Source of the DNA: Athripsodes cinereus
Taxonomy: Eukaryota; Arthropoda; Insecta; Trichoptera; Leptoceridae
Assembly (NCBI GenBank): GCA_947579605.1
Contig: OX388325.1
Span: forward strand, 2,785,572 to 2,849,571
DNA: 64,000 bases
Direction: 5' to 3'
The position numbers were made by a program, and so were the translations under genes. Of the stretch, positions 10,586 through 20,175 are shown in pieces (position 1 is the stretch's first letter; each line of letters begins with the position of its first letter). Under the pieces are notes generated by a model, which was given only the letters and a program-made list of their open reading frames with translations, was not told where the DNA came from and made no database searches.

Positions 10586-10689
10586 TTCTTGTAATTAGTT
10601 CTCTTGAAAATGTCAAGCTAACTTGACGAAAGCGCTTGAGTATTAATAAATCAATAGTGAAAAGTAAAACAGTGTTTTATTGATATCAA
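10586..10689 (+). repeat. Penelope-like terminal repeat, right, with hammerhead-like core
   Basis: TCAAG-CTAA-CTTGA (10611-10624) forms a stem-loop followed directly by CGAAA (10625-10629) and GCGC, the 3' half of a hammerhead ribozyme core. The usual CTGATGA before the stem is degenerate here (TTGAAAATG). Confidence 0.6.
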
Positions 10690-11464
10690 ATACATAATAA
10701 CAAGTGCTGTACAGCGATTTGTTATTATCATAGTAATTATAATAATTGACTTTTTGGGTCTCTCTACATCTCAATGTTTTTTCTCTTTACTCCCTTATAT
10801 TTGTGACACTAATTCATGTTTTTTTCTGTGTGTTGGACAGGTAGGTAAGTTAGGTTAATGTAGTGATACTAAGTTAATCTGGATTGTTTATAAAAATATA
10901 TTGACTAATTACTCCTGTTGTAAGAACAGATAACTGTTATTCTTCTTTATATTGTTTTCTTTTTATTGTCTAATGTGGTAGCTTTTTTATCATTTTACTA
11001 TTCTTTTATTTATATCTGACAACCTTATGTACTTCAAACTTAATATGAGTTTTTAATTTGTGTGCATTTATAAATAGGGTGATATATTGATACCATTTTT
11101 TGTCTGCATTGTTTGTTTTTTATGTATACGAGGATATATTGACTGTAGTGTACTGTTGATGTGAAATAAATAAATAAACAAACCATACATAAACAAATAC
11201 ATGGGTAGGTACACCACTATTCTTAAACAATTTAAAATTGTAGGCATCTATACAATACAGCAAATATTATTAAAAAAAAATATTTAAATTTGGGAACTAA
11301 TTATTTGTACAGCTATTAATCCATTCGTTCGGCAAAAAAAAATCAGCATTTAAGTCATTTGCACAGCAAACAATGTTTTCATCGGCAATAAATAAAAAAT
11401 AATCGCAACACTTGTTTTACAAACAAACTTGATGTACTGGTTATATACCTACTGATGTATTGTG
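10690..11464. other. AT-rich non-coding sequence
   Basis: No gene is visible. A TGAAATAAATAAATAAACAA tail near 11160-11180 looks like the 3' end of an old retroelement. Confidence 0.5.
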
Positions 11465-11650
11465 TTGCGGGTCCCAGATGTTGGAACAGGCTGCCTCTGT
11501 GTCTGCGAGAGGAGGTGAATGGAGAGAGTTTTAAAAGAGGACTGAAGACACACCTTTTTGCTGGGAGTTTCGGTTGATGGATACGATATACGGCGCCCTT
11601 GAGGTCATGTTATGAGTAAACGGCGCTTTACAAATTGTCCATATATATAC
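11465..11650 (+). pseudogene. CR1/L2-like LINE 3' end fragment
   Basis: It reads GPRCWNRLPL, then ESFKRGLKTHLF, then a 3' untranslated block (GGCGCCCTTGAGG...ACGGCGC...AATTGTCCA). The same layout ends the LINE at 49860-51990, so the two belong to related families. Only the last ~60 codons and the 3' end remain. Confidence 0.75.
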
Positions 11651-12072
11651 CTATATATATATACCTACCCATGTTTTTTTTTAATTTTCAATATTTTTCT
11701 TTTGTCTTAAGTGTGTATACCTACTTCTAAAACATTTTAAATTTCATTTGCTGATGTATAATTTTATCAGATTCTGTTAATTTTATTTATTGATATTTTA
11801 TTTTGATTGCCTTCTGTTGTTTTATTTTAAAATGTTTATGATAAATGTATATTTGTAATGTCAATTTTGTGTTTGGTACCTAAGTTTTTTTTTATGATAT
11901 TGTACCTATGTAAAATATTATGTAAATAATAAATAAATAAAAATATCTGAATAAGCCTCTATAAAACTGTCATTCCTAATAAATTCTTTGAAAAATATAA
12001 AAGTTTTATAATGTAAATTAGTGTTTTGAATTTTATTTAATAAAAAAAAATTAAACTACCTATGGATATATA
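11651..12072. other. AT-rich non-coding sequence
   Basis: I see no gene. The right edge is a TATA-rich target into which the gypsy element inserted. Confidence 0.5.
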
Positions 12073-12377
12073 TGTAAGAAAGTGCCTAGGTACTTACCTT
12101 GGTTATTATTTTGTTAGATTAGTTTTATTTTAAAATAAGTACCTAGGCACTTCCCTTAGTAGTAAGAATATTTTGAATTTGTTCCATTTTGATTGTTTTG
12201 TTTAAAATTGAGATTTGATATGAAGAGAGGAATTTTTGACAGAATGTAAGAAAAGATAGATATAATTAACATAATTTGTCGTTTCTTTAGTTTACAATGA
12301 AACCAAATTATGTTTAATAATAATAAATCAATTAATATCAAGTGATTGTGTTAGTGATTTTCCATACTCCCATTATA
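12073..12377 (+). repeat. 5' LTR of Ty3/gypsy element
   Basis: It starts TGTAAGAAAGTGCCTAGG and ends CCCATTATA. An internal inverted pair (GTGCCTAGGTACTTA and TAAGTACCTAGGCAC) can form a hairpin near the 5' end. A TATA-like stretch at about 12258-12266 and an A/T-rich region beyond are candidate promoter elements. The end is set by the match to the 3' LTR. Confidence 0.92.
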
Positions 12378-12389
12378 AAACGACAAATT
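12378..12389 (+). promoter_or_regulatory. Putative self-priming primer-binding site
   Basis: AAACGACAAATT directly follows the LTR. It is the exact reverse complement of AATTTGTCGTTT at 12273-12284 inside the LTR. This matches the self-priming arrangement known from Tf1/sushi-type elements, where the RNA 5' end primes reverse transcription instead of a tRNA. Confidence 0.55.
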
Positions 12390-12398
12390 TGATAAAAA

Positions 12399-13466
12399 AT
12401 GGAAAGAAAATTGAAGTTTTTCTCCAGGTATGTGGAGTCGGCGGATAAAGGAACAAACGTGGTTATGATAAACTCAATCTGTACAAAAGACAATGTGAAA
12501 TATATTTTTTCAGAAGATGATAAATTTGCTAGTAAACATCTTGCATTAATAAAAACAAAAAGCTATAAAAGAATAAAAGAAAGTTTTAAGAAAATAGGGG
12601 AAGAAAGAGTGATTTGGATTACATGCACAGAGGAAATGGAGAAAATTTATTTCGATCAAGACGATAATATAATGTTTAATAATATATATCTGGAACGCAT
12701 TGTGGAAAGAAATTTAATAAAATCCACACCGAAAAGAGAAAATGAACCTAATTTAAAAAACATAGCAGAGAGATTTATGATTGAAAAATTTTTTTTTAAA
12801 CACCCGAATGCAAAACAATGGCTCAATACATTTGAAAAAGAGTGCAGAAGATTAGAGATAGAGGAAGACAATGCGATAATTGAAGTGCTGAGATTATTTT
12901 TGGATAGACCGTGTTCGGATTGGTACTCAGCAACATTGATGACATTAACCGTGGAGGCTGGATGGTCAGATTGGAAACAAAATTTCTTAGAATCATTTGC
13001 AGACAAAGGGTGGGATGGCGGAATCTATGCTATATCATTCAGGTATAAGGAAGGATCATTGATGGAGTATGTTATGCGAAAGCAGAGGCTACTAATTGAC
13101 ATGGATAAAAATATTAGTTCAAAAACACTTGTGATGCTAATAGCTGCAGGATTGCCTGAATTTATTAGAAGTAAAATCGACAGAGAAAAATGTGAAAATC
13201 CAACCGAACTACTGCATGAAGTTAGAAAATGTGAAAATATAGTGAGTAAAAATATTTTTTATAAAAAAAAAGAGAAAAGGCAGGACAATAAGAAAAAAAT
13301 CGAAGAGAAGAGACCATGTGAAACATGTGAAAAGTTAAACAAAGGTAATAGATATCATACAGAGGACTTATGTTGGTATAAAAAGAAAAATGAAAATGAA
13401 GCAAAAGTAATTGGACACAACTCAATCATAGAAGTAGAACTAAACACAGAACAAAAAAACGAGTAA
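12399..13466 (+). CDS. Gag-like structural protein of Ty3/gypsy element
   Basis: The 355-residue protein would form the retrotransposon particle and package its RNA. The ATG is the first in frame after the primer-binding site. The middle part (about residues 120-290) has the helical, W-rich pattern of Ty3/gypsy capsids (KQWLNTFEKEC, DWYSATLMTL, GWSDWKQNFLESF). Near residue 306 a C-x2-C-x9-H-x4-C zinc knuckle (CETCEK...H...C) would bind RNA. It ends TAA at 13464-13466, six bases beyond an AAAAAAC slippery heptamer. Pol lies in the -1 frame. Confidence 0.88.
   Translation: MERKLKFFSRYVESADKGTNVVMINSICTKDNVKYIFSEDDKFASKHLALIKTKSYKRIKESFKKIGEERVIWITCTEEMEKIYFDQDDNIMFNNIYLERIVERNLIKSTPKRENEPNLKNIAERFMIEKFFFKHPNAKQWLNTFEKECRRLEIEEDNAIIEVLRLFLDRPCSDWYSATLMTLTVEAGWSDWKQNFLESFADKGWDGGIYAISFRYKEGSLMEYVMRKQRLLIDMDKNISSKTLVMLIAAGLPEFIRSKIDREKCENPTELLHEVRKCENIVSKNIFYKKKEKRQDNKKKIEEKRPCETCEKLNKGNRYHTEDLCWYKKKNENEAKVIGHNSIIEVELNTEQKNE
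13454..13460 (+). promoter_or_regulatory. -1 ribosomal frameshift slippery site (A AAA AAC)
   Basis: The heptamer sits in the exact X XXY YYZ register of the gag frame (CAA AAA AAC). Pol lies in the -1 frame and is open through the site. A -1 slip here would give a Gag-Pol product, as in retroviral gag-pro junctions. Confidence 0.8.
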
Positions 13467-16400
13467 GCACACCATTGATTAAAGTAAAAATATTGTTAGA
13501 AGATAAGTTAGAGATAAACGGAACATATGATTCAGGCTCACAAATATCTCTAATAAATTCAAAACTAGTTAAGATAAAACAAAGTACAAAAGATGTCAAT
13601 AAAATATTTTTAAAAACGGTCAATGGTGTGACAGAAACAAAAGGTTTAGTAACTATAAAAGTAAAAATTTTTGAGAAAGAAAAATATATTGATGTATACA
13701 TTGTAGAAAGAGATGATTTCGAAGATTTCATTATTGGTCTAGACATAATAAAGAAATTTATGCTGATTCAGGATGAAAATTTACAAATTTCTCAAAAGGA
13801 AAAATTACAAACAGAAAATAAAATGAATACATTGAATGAAAATAACGAATTAGAAGAAGTTAAGGTCAATTTTAACGAATATGTGAATGAAAATGAATTT
13901 AGAATGATTTTAGATCACTTAGACAGTGAAAAAAAAGTTAAGATTGAAAATTTGGTAGAAAAATATAATACAGTGTTTGCTAAAAATAAATATGACGTAG
14001 GCACTGTTACAGATTATGAAGCTAGAATAGACTTACTGGTTGATAAATATTGTAGTAAGAGGCCGTATAAATGCACTATAGAGGATAGAAAAGAAATAGA
14101 AAATCAAGTGGAAAAATTACTAGAAAATAAGTTAATTGAAGAGTCTTACAGCCCGTTCGCAGCACCAGTAACTCTAGCGTTCAAAAAAGATGAAAATAAA
14201 AGATCAAGATTGTGTATAGATTTTCGCGAATTGAACAAAATAGTTATACCACAAGCACAGCCTTTCCCATTAATAGAAGATTTAATAATAAAAACAAGAA
14301 ACTGTAAGTTCTTCACCACACTAGATATAAACTCCGCTTTTTGGTCAATTCCACTACGCATTGAAGATAGACAGAAAACTGGATTTATTACACAAGAGGG
14401 ACATTTTCATTGGACATGTCTACCATTCGGATTGAAAACATCACCAGCAATATTCCAGAGAATTTTATCAAATATCTTAAGAAAGCACAATTTAAAAGAG
14501 TTTTCAGAAAATTACATAGACGATATTTTAATTTTTTCGGAATCATTCAATGAACACATAGAACATATAGAAAAAGTGATAAAAGCAATTATATATGAAG
14601 GTTTCAGACTAAAATTTAAAAAATGTACATTTGCAGCAGAGTCAGTGAAATACCTCGGACACATAATAGAACACAATACCGTGAGACCATTGAAAGATAA
14701 TTTGATTTCGATACAAAATTTCCCAACTCCAAAAAACATTAAAAATGTCAGACAGTTTCTTGGGAAAATAAATTTTTATCATGATTATATACCGAAAAGT
14801 TCAATATTATTAGAACCGTTACACAAACTGTTAAGAAAAAATGAAAAATTTTTATGGTCTGAAGAATGCGAAATATCTTTTACAAAAGTAAAAAAATTAT
14901 TATGTTCACAACCTGTATTGGAAATTTTTGATAAGGATCTGCCAATAAGAATTTACACAGATGCAGCAATAGAAGGCATTGGTGCTGTATTTAAACAAAT
15001 ACAAAATAATGGTCAAGAAAAACCAGTAGCATATTTTTCAAAGAAATTGAATGATTCACAAAAAAGAAAAAAAGCAATTTATTTGGAATGCCTAGCAATC
15101 AAAGAAGCAGTAAAGTATTGGCAATATTGGTTGATTGGAAGAAAATTCACAGTGTTTACAGATCATAAACCTCTAGAAAACATGAATATTAAAGCTAGAA
15201 CGGATGAAGAACTTGGTGAGTTGACTTATTATTTGTCACAATATAATTTTGAAATTAAATATATTCCGGGGAAAAATAACACTGAAGCAGATAGCTTAAG
15301 CAGAAATCCGGTATTAGAATCAAATGAAAATATGGACGAAGTGCTACAAATAGTTAATCTAATACAAATTATTGATATTCAAACAGATCAAGAACAAAAT
15401 ATAGTATTGCAGAAAAATAAAAATAAATTAATAAAAAAGGATGGAGTGTTCTATAAAAAAAATAGAAATAAAGAAAAGATAATTCTATCTGAAGAGTTCA
15501 GCTTAAAGTTAATTAAAGAAATACATTATGAATGGTGCCATATAGGAATTAAGCAAATGATGAATAAGATATGCAGTTATTATACAGCCAAAAATATGAT
15601 TTCAAATATTAAAAAAAATTGTAAAAGTTGTGAAATATGTGTTAAGAACAAATCAAGAGGTCAAGGAAAATATGGTCTGATGTCACAATTAGGTCCAGCA
15701 AAAAAACCATTCGAAATTATGTCCATTGACACCATTGGAGGCTTTGGAGGACAAAGATCAACAAAAAAATACCTCCATCTGCTTGTAGACCATTTTACAA
15801 GATACGCATTCATTTCAACTTCAAAAACACAGAGTGCAACTGACTTCATCAAATTAGTTAACAACGTATTAGAAACGGACAAAATTGGAATAATACTTGC
15901 AGATCAATATCCGGGAATAAACTCAAGAGATTTTAAGGAATTTCTAATAGAGAATGACGTTAAACTAATTTTTACGGCTATTGATGCGCCATTCTCAAAT
16001 GGTCTGAACGAGAGGCTAAATCAGACTATAGTTAATAAGACGAGATGTAAGATCAATGAGAAAGAAGAAAAAAGAGCTTGGACAACAATCGCTAGAGAAT
16101 GTATCGAAAAGTACAATGAAACTGAGCATACGGTGACTGGATTTACACCTAAGTATTTACTAGATGTCACAGATACCAGTATTTTACCGGAAAATATGAA
16201 AATAAGAAACAATAAAGAAGATTGGATAAAAAACAAAGAAATAGCTCTTGAAAGAACAAGAAAATCACACGAATATAACAAGAAAATATTTGACAGGAAT
16301 AGAATAAACTACAGATTAAACACAGGAGATCTAGTTTATATAGAAAATGGCAACAAGTTAAACAGAAAAAAATTAGATGAATTGAGAATTGGACCTTATG

Positions 16401-16510
16401 AAATAATAGAAAAGATATCAGATTCGATATATAAAATAAAAACAGGAAAACGAAAACAAGAAAATGAACTATACCACGTACGTAACAAAATTACTTCCAG
16501 TATCAATTAA
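13460..16510 (+). CDS. Pol polyprotein of Ty3/gypsy element (protease, RT, RNase H, integrase)
   Basis: The frame is open from the frameshift site to 16510 with no stop. The start is set by the shift, not by an ATG. Counting residues from 13475: aspartic protease DSG at 19-21; reverse transcriptase with LDINSAFW and catalytic YIDD at 347-350; RNase H with TDAA near 496 and TDHKPLE. Integrase follows, with an HHCC zinc region and catalytic D752, D810 and E846, where 35 residues separate the last two as expected. A C-terminal GPYEI module completes it. Domain order (protease-RT-RNaseH-integrase) is that of Ty3/gypsy. All catalytic residues are present, so the copy may be active. Confidence 0.93.
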   Translation, partial: RVSTPLIKVKILLEDKLEINGTYDSGSQISLINSKLVKIKQSTKDVNKIFLKTVNGVTETKGLVTIKVKIFEKEKYIDVYIVERDDFEDFIIGLDIIKKFMLIQDENLQISQKEKLQTENKMNTLNENNELEEVKVNFNEYVNENEFRMILDHLDSEKKVKIENLVEKYNTVFAKNKYDVGTVTDYEARIDLLVDKYCSKRPYKCTIEDRKEIENQVEKLLENKLIEESYSPFAAPVTLAFKKDENKRSRLCIDFRELNKIVIPQAQPFPLIEDLIIKTRNCKFFTTLDINSAFWSIPLRIEDRQKTGFITQEGHFHWTCLPFGLKTSPAIFQRILSNILRKHNLKEFSENYIDDILIFSESFNEHIEHIEKVIKAIIYEGFRLKFKKCTFAAESVKYLGHIIEHNTVRPLKDNLISIQNFPTPKNIKNVRQFLGKINFYHDYIPKSSILLEPLHKLLRKNEKFLWSEECEISFTKVKKLLCSQPVLEIFDKDLPIRIYTDAAIEGIGAVFKQIQNNGQEKPVAYFSKKLNDSQKRKKAIYLECLAIKEAVKYWQYWLIGRKFTVFTDHKPLENMNIKARTDEELGELTYYLSQYNFEIKYIPGKNNTEADSLSRNPVLESNENMDEVLQIVNLIQIIDIQTDQEQNIVLQKNKNKLIKKDGVFYKKNRNKEKIILSEEFSLKLIKEIHYEWCHIGIKQMMNKICSYYTAKNMISNIKKNCKSCEICVKNKSRGQGKYGLMSQLGPAKKPFEIMSIDTIGGFGGQRSTKKYLHLLVDHFTRYAFISTSKTQSATDFIKLVNNVLETDKIGIILADQYPGINSRDFKEFLIENDVKLIFTAIDAPFSNGLNERLNQTIVNKTRCKINEKEEKRAWTTIARECIEKYNETEHTVTGFTPKYLLDVTDTSILPENMKIRNNKEDWIKNKEIALERTRKSHEYNKKIFDRNRINYRLNTGDLVYIENGNKLNRKKLDELRIGPYEIIEKISDSIYKIKTGKRKQENELYHVRNKITSSIN

Positions 16511-16547
16511 TAGAGATGATGACTGAAAATTGTAAGAATTTTCACCC

Positions 16548-16560
16548 AGGGATGGGGAGA
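16548..16560 (+). promoter_or_regulatory. Polypurine tract
   Basis: AGGGATGGGGAGA abuts the 3' LTR, the expected site for plus-strand DNA priming. One T interrupts the purine run. Confidence 0.8.
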
Positions 16561-16865
16561 TGTAAGAAAGTGCCTAGGTATTTACCTTGGTTATTATTTT
16601 GTTAGATTAGTTTTATTTTAAAATAAGTACCTAGGCACTTCCCTTAGTAGTAAGAATATTTTGAATTTGTTCCATTTTGATTGTTTTGTTTAAAATTGAG
16701 ATTTGATATGAAGAGAGGAATTTTTGACAGAATGTAAGAAAAGATAGATATAATTAACATAATTTGTCGTTTCTTTAGTTTACAATGAAACCAAATTATG
16801 TTTAATAATAATAAATCAATTAATATCAAGTGATTGTGTTAGTGATTTTCCATACTCCCATTATA
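16561..16865 (+). repeat. 3' LTR of Ty3/gypsy element
   Basis: It is a 305-bp direct copy of the 5' LTR with a single base difference seen. Confidence 0.92.
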
Positions 16866-17256
16866 TATATTTTTTTAATATTTTGTCGTATAAATAGGTC
16901 AGGCCGTGAATTTTGCCACAAAGTGACATAAAGTGTTACATATATTCTATGTTACACAAAAAAGTTACATAAAATTGTAAAGCTAAGTTCTCATAAGTTA
17001 AATTCGAATTCGAGAAAAATAGAACAATGCGGGATTAAAATCAGTAATGCATGTTTATTATTTTTTATGTTATTATTTTAGTTACGGATACATAGTAAGC
17101 TACTATGTAAATATTGTCATATATTTAGACTGATCACGGCTAAAGAGATTATTAGGTTGTTACAATATTTTATTCAATTTTGATATGTCGAACGCCTTGA
17201 TCCATCTTCTTTTAGATAATGGGCCTGGTAATTTTTTTTTCAATATTGCGATCATA
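16866..17256. other. Non-coding sequence with GTTACATA repeats
   Basis: GTTACATA/TGTAACAC-like motifs recur in both orientations at 16920-16975, and again at 17510-17575 and near 17885. They flank the coding remnant at 17257-17508 on both sides, which suggests terminal sequences of an unknown element. Confidence 0.45.
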
Positions 17257-17508
17257 TTAAACTATTGAAGAATCGTCAGTATTACGCCAAGAAAATCTTC
17301 CTTTGCCTTTATTGCGTAAAAAAATTACCTTGTAACTATTATTCTCATTAATTTCTGTAGCCTGCCCAATATAGTGCATAGCTCTCTTTTCTGAATTAAA
17401 TTTTACGACTACATAGCTATTATCTACAACTTTTTGATGTCCCGTTATATCTGTATTCGCATAGCTATGTGTTAATGAAAGTGTTTGATGTAAACTGAAC
17501 TTGATGAT
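17257..17508 (-). pseudogene. Coding remnant of unknown (probably transposon) protein
   Basis: On the minus strand about 80 codons are open and end in TAA at 17259-17257. They contain KVVDNSYVVVKFNSEK, then MHYIGQATEI, then a YKVIFLRNKGKGRFSW block. The alternating beta-strand pattern with VVVKF...YIGQ...YKVIFLR resembles the small beta-barrel-like C-terminal modules in some insect transposon-associated proteins. That is recall by pattern, not a search. No ATG or upstream domain remains. Confidence 0.45.
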
Positions 17509-17599
17509 TTAATGTAACGTTACATAAATTTTTGTGTAACGTGTTACATAAGCGTTACATAGCTGTTACATAAACTCAATATTTTGGTCTTTAATCAAT

Positions 17600-18825
17600 G
17601 AAAACATATGTATTTCTAGCTAAAATCACCATGACATGATTATTTTGAATCTTTAACTATAGTTTGCAATATAATTTTGATAAGAGTGTGTCTTACTTAC
17701 GATGATATCTTCAAAAACAATCTCCGTAACGACGTGACGATGCTCGACCGCACCGACAAACAATTAGATTACTCTAACAAAATAGCAGCTGATGCATGGA
17801 CCACTGCATGACAGTTTTTTTTGGTGCTATCACTAGATAAAAATTATTCTACCACATGATTTTATGCAAATAATAGTTATCAAATTCCGTTACATATAAA
17901 AAAGTTACATTAAATCAAAAACCAGTACCTACATCAACACTTTATACTCAAACTTTGTAGTAGGTTTACTGGAAGACATTGCCCCAAGGCAATATGCACG
18001 CCTTAAATGCATGCTTTCGTCTTGTGGTATATTTTATATCTTAAATTTGTATGATTATTGATAGTTTTTTTTAGAGTTTTTCTAATTGTATTTGTTTTTT
18101 GTATGTTTTTATGCGGCCACAACATAGCCATGAGGCTAGTGTGGCTTATCTATAAATAGTGTTTTTATTTTTATGTATACTTGTTGTCGTGGTTCGCTTT
18201 CCCCAGAAGAAAAACCCGTTGAGAACCACATTGACAGTGAAATAAATAAATATATTTATTTATTTCGACGTGAGAATAAATACGTATTTATTCTTTGAGT
18301 TGGAAGTAAGTAAACTAATAGAATCACGGTTCTCCAATCTACGCAAATTAATAAATTCCTTTTCGCAATTTCATCTTTATAATATTCCGATTAAAAATTA
18401 ATAATACAAAATACTTTCATGTCTCCTACCTACTTATAAGATCCATGAATAATAATATTCGTCGTATAGAGATATTATATCTATATAATAATATGTATCA
18501 CTAGTTTAACCCATCTCAATTCACGCCTAACCGTCATTAAAATTATTTCAGACGCTTAACGTAAAACCCGTCAAAAGTGTCGGTCGCTAAATTCAACAAT
18601 TTTCGTTTCTTCAAAGATTTTGGCACATGATATATCTAGTTGATAAAAAAAATGCGTTAAGGACCCTTTCTACGTTGTGTTTACGATTTATAAAAGAAAA
18701 TTTTATCAGTGAAAACCAAACAATATTTTCTATTCAGAACACATAAAGCATAATTTTATAACAATCAAAAATTAAATTTCTGTTGTGCATAAAGGTTAGT
18801 AATTAACAAATTATTTCCTTTTACA
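17600..18825. other. AT-rich non-coding sequence
   Basis: No gene seen. An old retroelement-like tail (GAGAACCACATTGACAGTG then AAATAAATAAATA) lies near 18210-18250. A short palindromic AAATAAATATATTTATTT block occurs at about 18240-18265. Confidence 0.5.
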
Positions 18826-20175
18826 CTCGACGTTAGCGAGTATAAAAGACTTACCTTATTGCTGAAAATACACAAAGAAAACAACACATAATATTGTTGA
18901 AAATCAATATATTTTTATACACAACAGAACCCCGTGTTATTGGTTAGAAATAGTCAATGACATAAATTTCATCAAATTTATGATTCAACGTTATTAAAAG
19001 TTTATTTCCGTAATTATATTATAATTTAGATTTGGATGTATCTTTTATTTATAAAAGACATATGATTTCATACTTAAATAGTATCTGTCTACAGCGCCAG
19101 TGGCGTATTCAGGTAAAATATTATACTGAACCAAAATTTTACAAAATTCAGTCACTGACTATTTTTGGTTAATTTAACAATAAAACTTGGTTTTTGTTAT
19201 TAAAATTTGCTCCTACACACGCAAATTTCGATCTGACACAGCCTTTCATACACTATTGTCAGCCTCATTAGTATACAATATGATAAATTAAGAGAATATA
19301 ATAAATATATATTTTCATGCAAAATAAAATATAATAATATAATATTTTCTGCGGGGCTCGATTAATAGTTTTTCAACTATTTAGCAATCAGGTCGGATTT
19401 AGCCTCGAGCTTAATTCTTTCACGCTAGGAACCCCAATGTCCAAAACTGAGGCTTGTGGGTGGGTAATTTAGGACGTTAATTTATAATAAAATAAAAGAT
19501 ATTTACATAAAATAAATATGAGTTTAAAATTCATGCTCATGTTAGTATTCAAAATATCAGAAAATAATAATTAGTAAATGTTTCTGGGTCCGATCCTGTT
19601 CATATTATCAAATAGCTTCTATAAATTTAATTTACAAATAATATTAGTTATTCAAATTTTATTAATTGTGGAAAATAAAATAAGTTTACGTTCTGAATTC
19701 GACTCTGTTCACATAATTGAGTAATCCTCCATAAGTCAAAATTGCAAACAATGCTAGTCTACAAATCTAACAATGTAGAAAATAAAATATTAAACAAAGT
19801 CAATCTCACAACATATCATCAAAACTTTACTTTAAAAGAGGCATTTAATAAGAAAAAAAAAAATTTAAATAAAATATTCATAACAGTTAAATTCTATAAA
19901 ATAAAATAAAATTAAAAATCTTAACTTTGCCGCAGGCAGGATCACGGAAGCTACTATTTTATTGCAATTTTTATTTAGGATGTCTTTCTTACTACCTCAA
20001 AACAGAGATAATCACAAAAAAATATATATGTTACTTAGAGAAAGGAAGTCCATAAAATAAATCAACACAGAATTTAAGTATTATCCTCTCTCTCCTGATT
20101 ACAAGCAAAAACTGTCCCGAGTTGAGATGTGACATCACTTTTATAATCTTCCATTTCTTTGTCTAAATTCAATTA
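18826..20175 (+). repeat. Diverged dispersed repeat, left copy (inverted partner at 62575-64000)
   Basis: Blocks throughout this stretch match the reverse complement of the window's right end, for example TCGACGTTAGCGAGTATAAA (18832), CAGCGCCAGTGGCG (19094), TTTAATTTACAAATAATATT (19625) and CCTCTCTCTCC near 20085. Identity is perhaps 75-85% by eye, with indels. No protein is encoded, so it may be the untranslated part or a terminal repeat of an unrecognised element. Confidence 0.75.

Larger units (their letters stand above)
9832..10689 (-). mobile_element. Penelope-like element with inverted terminal repeats
   Basis: Two 104-bp repeats at 9832-9935 and 10586-10689 are near-perfect inverted copies. 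They enclose a minus-strand GIY-YIG endonuclease frame. Inverted or tandem terminal repeats plus a GIY-YIG nuclease define Penelope-like retroelements. The reverse transcriptase domain is gone, so this is an internally deleted copy. Each repeat contains a hammerhead-ribozyme-like core. Confidence 0.8.
12073..16865 (+). mobile_element. Ty3/gypsy LTR retrotransposon, apparently complete
   Basis: Two 305-bp LTRs flank intact gag and pol frames. I could see only one difference between the LTRs (C at 12093, T at 16581), so insertion was recent. A primer-binding site follows the 5' LTR and a polypurine tract precedes the 3' LTR. The flanks carry TATA on both sides (12069-12072, 16866-16869), a plausible 4-bp target duplication. 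No envelope gene is present between pol and the 3' LTR. A 218-bp fragment of a closely related copy lies at 38865-39082. Confidence 0.93.

Noticed and set aside
12156..12341. 61-residue minus-strand ORF, identical to one at 16644-16829
   Set aside because: Both lie inside the gypsy LTRs; the identity simply reflects LTR identity.
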